A DNA stretch of 64,000 nt from Dipteronia dyeriana (lineage: Eukaryota; Streptophyta; Magnoliopsida; Sapindales; Sapindaceae), in the NCBI GenBank assembly GCA_032871835.1, contig CM065299.1, positions 95,370,652 to 95,434,651 on the forward strand. Reading direction: 5' to 3'. The position numbers were made by a program, and so were the translations under genes. This document shows, one piece after another, positions 57,566 through 64,000 of this stretch (position 1 is its first letter; every line of letters begins with the position of its first letter). The notes under the pieces were generated by a model, which had not been told where the DNA came from, made no database searches, and saw only the letters and a program-made list of their open reading frames with translations.

Positions 57566-58237
57566 GAATGCTTTTAGTTCTAGTTGGAAATAAATTATTC
57601 TGGAATATATATATATATATATAAGAGGGGCACTTTCGTCATTTGAAAATCTTGTTCAGTCTTGTCCTAAGCATATCAAACAGATAACAGTACAATTAAT
57701 AGTTAAAAAAAAGATATTTTTTTTATATAAAAAAGTGAAAAACAAAATGAAAAAAAAGTATTTTGTGTTTTTCAAAACTTTCACTTTTAACGCTGTTTTT
57801 TTTTAATAAAATGAAAAACGGTTAACGAACACGTTTTCAAAATATAAAAACGAAAACAAACCGAAAAACAGCTACATGATGGGGTCTAAGGCCCCGTCTT
57901 GCAACTGTTTTTCAGTCCGTTTTCGTTTTTATTTTTCAAAAACTATTTCGAAAACGCGTTCGTTAACCGTTTTTCATTTTATTTAAAAAAAAAGAAAAAA
58001 AAATGAAAAACAAAATCAGTGCTAAAAGTGAAAGATTTAAAAAACACAAAATACATGTTTTTCATTTTGTTTTTCACTTTTTTATATATAAAAAAATTAT
58101 TTTGTTTTTCATTTTGTTTCATTTAGTTCTATTATGCGTTTCATATGGCTAGAATAAGACGGGACAAGATTTTTAAAAGACCAAAGTGCCCCTATATATA
58201 TTTCAAAATAATTTATTTCCAACTAGAACTAAAAGCA
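57566..58237. repeat. Near-palindrome of about 670 bp at the E1/E2 junction
   Basis: TTTTAGTTCTAGTTGGAAAT at about 57567 is the reverse complement of ATTTCCAACTAGAACTAAAA at about 58215. Similarity continues inward to the shared TAA at 57887-57889, over arms of about 300-320 bp with indels. It results from two copies of one element inserted end to end in opposite orientation. Confidence 0.78.
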
Positions 58238-58329
58238 TTCATACAATAATATATATAATGTATATAAAATATTATATATTATATCAAATAAAAAATATAA
58301 TAATATTTAATATATAAAATAATATTACG

Positions 58330-58362
<33 letters not shown>

Positions 58363-58685
58363 AATTATTTATTTATAATTTAAGAGTTTAGTTTTGATTA
58401 ATTCATTTTTTGATATGTTTTTTTGAATTGATTTTTGATGTGTTACTTTTGTTTAATTTAAAAATTACAATATAAAAATTATATCGGTTAATTATGTAAT
58501 CAATTTTTGATAGTTTTCAGTTAACATATCAGACGCGTTTTTTCCGTTTTCATTTTCAAAATACACCTTTCAGTATATGCTACCAGACGCGTTTTCAAAA
58601 TTCGAAACTGAAACCAAAACACTATTTTCATTTTCATTTTTATTTTCAAAAAACATCAACTGAAAAACGATTACCGGACAGACCC
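57890..58685. mobile_element. Harbinger-like non-autonomous element E2, 796 bp
   Basis: Ends GGCCCCGTCTTGCAACTGTT and, on the - strand, GGGTCTGTCCGGTAATCGTT both continue TTTCAGT. TAA flanks both sides (57887-57889, shared with E1, and 58686-58688). The core is AT-rich with a (TA)n run at about 58334-58361. Homologous to E1 in the opposite orientation. Non-coding. Confidence 0.82.
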
Positions 58686-58688
58686 TAA

Positions 58689-59640
58689 TATTACTCTAGT
58701 TTTCATAATCACCTTAAAAACGTGCAAGCATAAAGTTACCGGGTCCTACCGTATCATCACCAACTAAAAGCAAATAATTACAGCAAAACCTACCATTAAT
58801 TTGTTCACTAGAGTTCCGACCTACGACCAACCACTTTTTATTATTATTATTATTTAATTCATTTCAATCAAAATAAAAAAACAAAAATTATCCACATGAT
58901 TAATTCAAAAGTTGACTTTAATAGTTTGAATTATACCAATAATAAAAGTTTTTTAAAAAATATCTACTCTGAAATTAATAGAAATTATATATAAAAAAAT
59001 TTACACTAAAATTCTTTCAATATTATATAAAAGGCAAATCAAGATTTAATCCGATAAAAAACATACAGTTATCTATAACCTTAAAAATAATATCTTTATA
59101 TGATTTTCACTAAATGATTATATATGATATGATTTATAGTCTATATTTATGAATTTGTTTTATCATATTTAATTAAATTTATTATGTTCAAATTATTATT
59201 TTGCATATCACCTACCAAGTACATGAACGTGGTAATACAATTATACAAGTCTTCCACACAAATGATTCGAGATACAAGTTTTATTATGCTTATTTCATAT
59301 TTTTTTTAATGTTATGATGGTATATATGTCCTATTATAAGACTGTGCATGTACAGTTTGTTCTGTGCAGAACTCTAACGGACTTTTTAATCAATGTTGTT
59401 AGAATGGACCGTAATAATTCAAAGTTTTTGCTGTTGATATTTTAGCCCAAAAAATAATTATGATATTTGTCATTTAATAAATATACCTTGCTGCCGCTAC
59501 GTTGCGGCAAAACAGAAGCAGCTAGGCGCCTAGGAGGTGGGGTGGTGGGCCTGCTAAAATTGAAAATAAAAAATTCGTCGATCAGAAATACAGATATTGC
59601 AAAATAACCGCAAAACTTTTGATAAAGTCTTTGAATTATT
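58689..59640. other. Intergenic sequence upstream of the FMN-protein gene
   Basis: AT-rich; no gene is visible. The last 150 bp are more GC-rich (GCTAGGCGCCTAGGAGGTGG at about 59521) and probably include the promoter and leader of the gene at 59667. No clear TATA box is seen. A - strand frame at 59442-59768 overlaps it but has no recognisable domain. Confidence 0.6.
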
Positions 59641-59666
59641 TTGAATCTCGAAAAATAAAATAGAAA

Positions 59667-60523
59667 ATGGGAACAGTAACAGCTCCATGGAAGCAGGTTC
59701 TCCTCAACGCATTGGAGTCCAATTCTCACCTGAACCACTCCTCCTACTTTCAGCTTGTACGTTTTCAATTTTCTTTTCTTTTCATTTTAATCAATTTTTG
59801 TTCTACGTTTTTGATTTCGTGCCGAATTCTGGTTTCAGGCAACAATCGGATCCAACGGGAGACCGTCGAATCGCTCTGTCGTTTTTAGGTATACTCTCTC
59901 TCTCTCTCTCTCAAATAACATTGTTATTATTTTTTTCTTTGACAATTTAAATGATGCGTGGAGAGTTATTGTGTTTTTCCAGAGGATTTCACGAAAATAG
60001 TGACAATATACTGATCAACACAGATACACGAACTCGCAAGGTTTGAAGTTTGCATGAATTGAAGTTCTTAAGCATTGATTTTTGCTTGTTCACATAAATA
60101 TTTTGGTGATTTTGTTGAAAGTCTATTGTTTGTGTTGAATTTTTATCACATTTGAGTGATGTGTTTAGCTGGAATATCATTTTCTTGACTTGATTTTTGG
60201 CTTAACAAATGCAGATTGAAGAGCTTAAACATTGTCCGTTTGCAGAGGTAATTAGTATTTAAGCAATATATTTATATACCAATACTGTTGTTTACTTGTT
60301 AAACAGTTGCTTTGTTTACATTTAATGATCCGGTGAATTGCGAGCTGTGTAATTGCTGAAATATTTGTTAAGGTCAATATTTCTTGTTCAGCTAGGTTTG
60401 TTTTTAACTTAATGTGTGATTTTTCAGATATGTTGGTACTTTACCGATTCTTGGGAGCAATTTCGGATCAATGGAAGAATTGATATTATTGATGGGTCAA
60501 ATCCTGATTCTGAAAAACTTCAG
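59667..60523 (+). CDS. Pyridoxamine 5'-phosphate oxidase-related FMN-binding protein, first five exons (partial)
   Basis: Exons 59667-59756, 59839-59888, 59983-60040, 60215-60247 and 60428-60523 all have GT/AG borders and compatible phases (0, 2, 0, 0, 0). They encode about 110 residues without a stop: MGTVTAPWKQVLLNALESNS at the start, then ATIGSNGRPSNRSVVF, INTDTRTRKIEELKHCPFAE and ICWYFTDSWEQFRINGRIDI. This is the N-terminal half of the split-barrel, flavin-binding fold of plant proteins annotated as PNPOx-related (Alr4036 family; Arabidopsis At2g46580 from memory), about 200 residues long. The R-S-V-V-F and R-T-R-K strands resemble the FMN phosphate-contact region of PNPOx. The substrate is not established. 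The remaining exons are not in the window; Copia-3 starts 430 bp into the next intron. Whether the full gene still works cannot be judged here. Confidence 0.88.
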
Positions 60524-60952
60524 GTGATATTGGATAATTAAGTGCCTGTATGTATTGACCTACTGACTTAATTGTTTTTTGTTTTGTTTTTGTAATTTTA
60601 TTAAGAGTACACTGTGGCTAGGTTTGTTTCTGTGTGGTTTGGTGCTTGAAAAATTCAGAAATATGATATCATTTAGTGTAAGAAGGTGAAGAGTTTGTTT
60701 GGCAACTTTCAAATTTTTTTCGGAAAACCATTCTGTAATATGTAAAATAAATATAACATCTTGTCTGTTAAGACTTTGAAATGTTTCTAGTTGCATAATG
60801 TAAAAGTAATATTTCAAGACCGATATCAGTGAAAATATAATATTATGGAGAAGTAGAAGAATAATTTTGTGTGTTTCACAATTCTTGTTTTTGTAACAGC
60901 ACAAAACATTTTAGAGTGATTTTGGAGCATAAACTTAGTGTTGGAAAGTCTT

Positions 60953-61213
60953 TGTTGGAAAGTGTTGACTAATGAGTAATTCTAAGAGTAAAATCCAGAG
61001 AAGATTTCTAGGAATCAATTTCCTATAATGGTTGACTTGTAAATTAATTGTTAGTTGACTAATTAATTAGCTAATTGTTAGAAATTAATTAATTAGCATT
61101 TATAGCCTTAATTGTAGGGCCTAATTGGAGGCTAAGTAAGGAAACTTACTCTGTATATATATGCTCTATTGTAACTATTTGTATATACAATCAATATATA
61201 AAAAAAATCTTCA
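60953..61213 (+). repeat. 5' LTR of Copia-3 (about 261 bp)
   Basis: Starts TGTTGGAAAGTGTTGACTAA, has TATATATATGCTC as TATA region (about 61155) and ends TCTTCA just before the primer-binding site. Confidence 0.8.
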
Positions 61214-61226
61214 TGGTATCAGAGCC
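61214..61226 (+). promoter_or_regulatory. Primer-binding site of Copia-3
   Basis: TGGTATCAGAGCC, complementary to initiator tRNA-Met, directly after the LTR end. Confidence 0.92.
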
Positions 61227-61329
61227 TGGTTCCAACTCTGAAATCTAGGCCGTTTTTCCCCTCTCTTCTGCAAAAGCTCTTGGACTTATTCCTTGACATT
61301 TTTTACTTTCACATTTGTTATTCTTCATC

Positions 61330-64000
61330 ATGTTCGAGGAAACCATTACCACTCCCGCAGACAATCAATCTCCCACAACTCCTCTTTCTGACAATAACCA
61401 CCCAATCAAAATCACAAATATTAGGCTTAATGGAGACAATTTTCTTCGTTGGTCACTCTGTCCGGGTGGTTGCTCATAAGGCTCAGGTCCGGAAGAATGA
61501 GAATAAGCCTAAGGTGTGGTGTGATTTTTGTAATAGACCAAGACATACACGTGAATCCTGTTTAAGGATCCACGGCAAGCCAGCCAACTGGAAACCTCGA
61601 GAGAAACCTGTTTCTATGGCTCATTCTGCTGAGCAGTCCTATCTCAATAAGGTTCAGGTTTAACAGCTTCTGAAACTAATCTCACCCAATTCAGGGACAA
61701 CTACATCCACTCCTAGCAGTTTCATTGCTCACGCGGATAATATTCCTACCAGTTTTTTAAGTACCTTTGCCTCTGCAACACGGATCATTACTTCTGGTGC
61801 CTCAGATCACATGACCAGTATCCCATCATTATTTCACACTTATACTCCATGTGCCGGTAACCAGAAGGTAAGAATAGCTGATGGAAGCCTCTCTAGTATT
61901 GTTGGAAAGGGTTCTATAAAGATCTAAGACACCCTTACATTAAAATCTGTTCTTCATGTGCCTAATCTTTCTTGCAATCTGTTGTCTGTCAGTAAACTCT
62001 CACAAGATTCTAACTGTTTAGTTGTTTTTTCTCCTACTAAATGTGACTTTCAAGATATGGCCTTGGGAAAGACGATTGGCAATGCTAAGATGAAATATGG
62101 GCTCTACTATTTTGAAGATTCCCTGAGTAATACTTTAGCTCTAGGTTTAAATTGTAATGCTTCTTCCTCTTTTGTTAAAGATGAAATAATGATGTGGCGC
62201 CTTAGACTAGGACACCCTAGTTTTTCATATGTAAAGCATCTATTTTCCAGTTTATTTCAAGGTATTTCAATAAAAGAATTTCAGTGTGATATTTGCTGTT
62301 TTTCTAAAAGTACTAGGAATGCATATGCCTCTAAACCATATCGTGCATCAAAGCCCTTCTATCTAATCCACAATGATGTGTGGAGACCTTTAAATATTTC
62401 TACTTTAAGTGGAAAACGTTGGTTTGTCACATTTATAGATGACCACAGACACTTATGTTGGATTTATTTGATGAATACTAAAGCTAAAGTTGGAAAACTC
62501 TTTAAAGACTTACAAAATGGATGAAAATCAGTATTTTGCGTAGTGATAATGGAACTGAATATTTTAATCAACATCTTAGTGGTTTTCTAACTAACAAAGG
62601 TATTCAACATCAATCCATATGTAGAAATACCCCACAACAAAATGGTATTGCAGAGCGTACGAACCGTCATCTCTTAGAGGTAAGTAGGGCACTCATGTTA
62701 TCCATGAATGTTCCTAAGTATCTCCGGGGAGACTTATTTGATTAATAGGGTTCCATCAAGAATATTAAACCATGACACCTTTGAATTGCTTTAAAAAGTG
62801 CTTTCCCACAAATCGGTTAATTACCTCTATGCCTCTTGAAATCTTCGGTTGCATTGTTTTTGTTCATCAACCTCCAATCTCTTGGTCTAAACTAGATGCA
62901 AGGGCTAAAAAATGTGTTTTCGTTGGTTATGCAGCCAATAAAAGGGGTATAAATGTTTTAATCCTCACAATTGAAAAACTTATGTTAGCATGTTTGTAAC
63001 CTTTTTTGAAAACAAACCATTTTTTGAGTCTCATCTTCAGGGGGAGAACACACAAGAAGATGAAACTGAAACCAGAATTTTTTGGTAAAAAAATCTGTAG
63101 GGGACAAATCCAATTTCTGCAGTGTTTGAACCTGTATTTCCTGCTGTTGAGTCCAGTTTTCCTATTTCTAATCCTATTAGCCAACCTGTGACACATCTTG
63201 AAGTTGATAAAGCAATTAATCAACCAGAGGTGGTTTTGTTTTTGGACTCCAATCATACAAGAAATCAGGAATTTGAACCAGTTTTAGAACAATTAGAACC
63301 TAGTTTTGTGCCACATCATACTAAGTTTGATGTAGAGGGATGAAATTTACAAGTTGAGTACCCAAATGTGAGGGTATACACTCGAAAGAAGAATATTTAC
63401 AGTAGGGCCAACTGTATCAAAGCTATGATCAATCACTACCCCTCGGACTAGAACTTGAGTCACATGCAAATCAGCAAGGTGAGACCTCTATCATTAATTC
63501 TTCTCCCCCACCTAAACCTATATCAAAACAGGTCTTTAAACTCCTTGATAAACTTGAGAATATGGAACAATTTGAAGCAGACCTTGATATTCTTTTAGCC
63601 ATTAGGAAGGGTGTTAGATCGTGCACTTCTCATCCTATTGCTAAATTTCTGTCATACCATAGGCTGTCCGATGGTTACAGAGCTTTCACATCAAAACTAT
63701 CACAATATGACATTCCTAACACCATACATGAAGTCCTTTCAAATCCAAAATGGAAAAATGTTATGGAAGAGAATTTAGCCCTTGAAAAAAACAAGACTTG
63801 GGAAGTAGTTGACCTACCTAAAGGGATAAGGACTGTTGGGTGCAAGGGTTTTAACAATCAAATGTAGAGCAGATGGATCTAGTGAGAGGTACAAGGCTAG
63901 ACTAGTTGTAAAGGGGTTCACTCAAACCTTTGGCCTCGACTACTAAGAAATATTTGCCCCAGTAGCCAAAGTTAACTCTATTTGAATCCTTCTCTCTATG
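61330..64000 (+). pseudogene. Copia-3 gag-pol polyprotein, broken and cut by the window end
   Basis: Gag begins near 61330 (MFEETITTPADNQS), reaches IRLNGDNFLRWS, then runs into a stop. Most of gag is missing, and the sequence continues in another frame just before the zinc knuckle CDFCNRPRHTRESC (about 61525-61566), indicating an internal deletion. The protease site reads IITSGASDHMT, so the catalytic Asp of DSG is lost (about 61786). Integrase lies at 61958-62745, with WRLRLGHPS, LIHNDVWRPL, FIDDHRHL, SDNGTEY and ERTNRHLLE. The start of the reverse transcriptase is at 63562-63867 and beyond (NPKWKNVMEENLALEKNKTW). Several stops, for example at 61662, 62522, 62743 and 63865, break the frame. 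Confidence 0.9.

Larger units (their letters stand above)
50438..57886. mobile_element. Harbinger-like non-autonomous element E1, split by a pararetrovirus
   Basis: The left end GGACCCGTCCTGTAAGCGTT and right end (- strand GACCCCATCATGTAGCTGTT) continue into a TTTTTCAGTTG or TTTTTCGGTT block and AAAACG-rich sequence. The left part (50438-51130) is the inverse of E2 at 58335-58685 and beyond; the right part (57420-57886) is the inverse of E2 at 57890-58260. So E1 was about 1.2 kb with an AT-rich core, now filled by 6.3 kb of viral sequence. TAA follows the right end; the left target site has decayed (GTT). Confidence 0.72.
60953..64000 (+). mobile_element. Copia-3: Ty1/copia retrotransposon, 5' part, in an intron of the FMN-protein gene
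   Basis: A short LTR (about 60953-61213) is followed directly by a primer-binding site and a broken gag-pol in the same orientation as the host gene. It continues past the window end. The start could also be 60939, because TGTTGGAAAGT occurs twice, 14 bp apart. The target duplication and the 3' LTR cannot be seen. Confidence 0.85.

Noticed and set aside
1..64000. CRISPR arrays, rRNA genes, intact tRNA genes and bacterial-type operons
   Set aside because: None seen; the GATCGAGC arrays have short, variable linkers and lie in plant transposon introns, so they are not CRISPR.

Overview
The window is nuclear DNA of a eudicot plant. It is AT-rich, has spliced genes with GT/AG introns, and carries many plant transposable elements, long TA microsatellites, a plant R2R3-MYB gene and a plant flavoprotein gene. 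The species cannot be told from the sequence. Only two host genes are supported. One is an apparently intact R2R3-MYB of the MYBPA1/DkMYB4 type (18185-19176). The other is the first five exons of a pyridoxamine-phosphate-oxidase-related FMN-binding protein (59667-60523), whose 3' part lies beyond the window behind a Copia insertion.

Left part (1-18 kb): a truncated DUF1985-type Mutator-like element (about 1313-3890); a 2.9 kb non-autonomous CACTA element with a perfect 3-bp target duplication (3976-6858) that seems to carry exons of a host gene; a 3.5 kb hAT element with a perfect 8-bp target duplication and a decayed transposase gene (10055-13518); and small MITEs. The MYB gene lies between two oppositely oriented copies of one Tourist/Harbinger-like element (13575-14563 and 19570-20532), each flanked by TAA.

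Middle (24.5-42 kb): a three-level nest. A MITE was split by Copia-1 (24558-41981, + strand). The 3' LTR of Copia-1 was then split by Copia-2 (31680-41640, - strand). Both Copia polyproteins are broken. The 2.2-2.3 kb LTRs of Copia-2 contain a second internal primer-binding site, as if the LTR had grown outward by about 187 bp.

Right part (42-64 kb): a larger MULE (about 42370-50390) with two convergent genes, a DUF1985/Ulp1-like protease on + and a MuDR-type transposase on -. Each gene is preceded by a 5' intron holding an array of a short GATCGAGC-T-run motif. The same array is present in the truncated copy at 1572-2135. This resembles the VANDAL/Kaonashi MULEs of Arabidopsis, where DUF1985-type VANC proteins act on short motifs, and it is the best candidate here for an undescribed system. 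Next comes an endogenous pararetrovirus (Caulimoviridae, about 51130-57420, - strand, broken) in the AT-rich core of a Harbinger-like element. A second copy abuts it in inverted orientation, making a near-palindrome of about 670 bp. The window ends with the FMN-protein gene and a 5' partial Copia-3 inserted in one of its introns.

All mobile-element genes show stops, frameshifts or lost catalytic residues, so no autonomous element is predicted.
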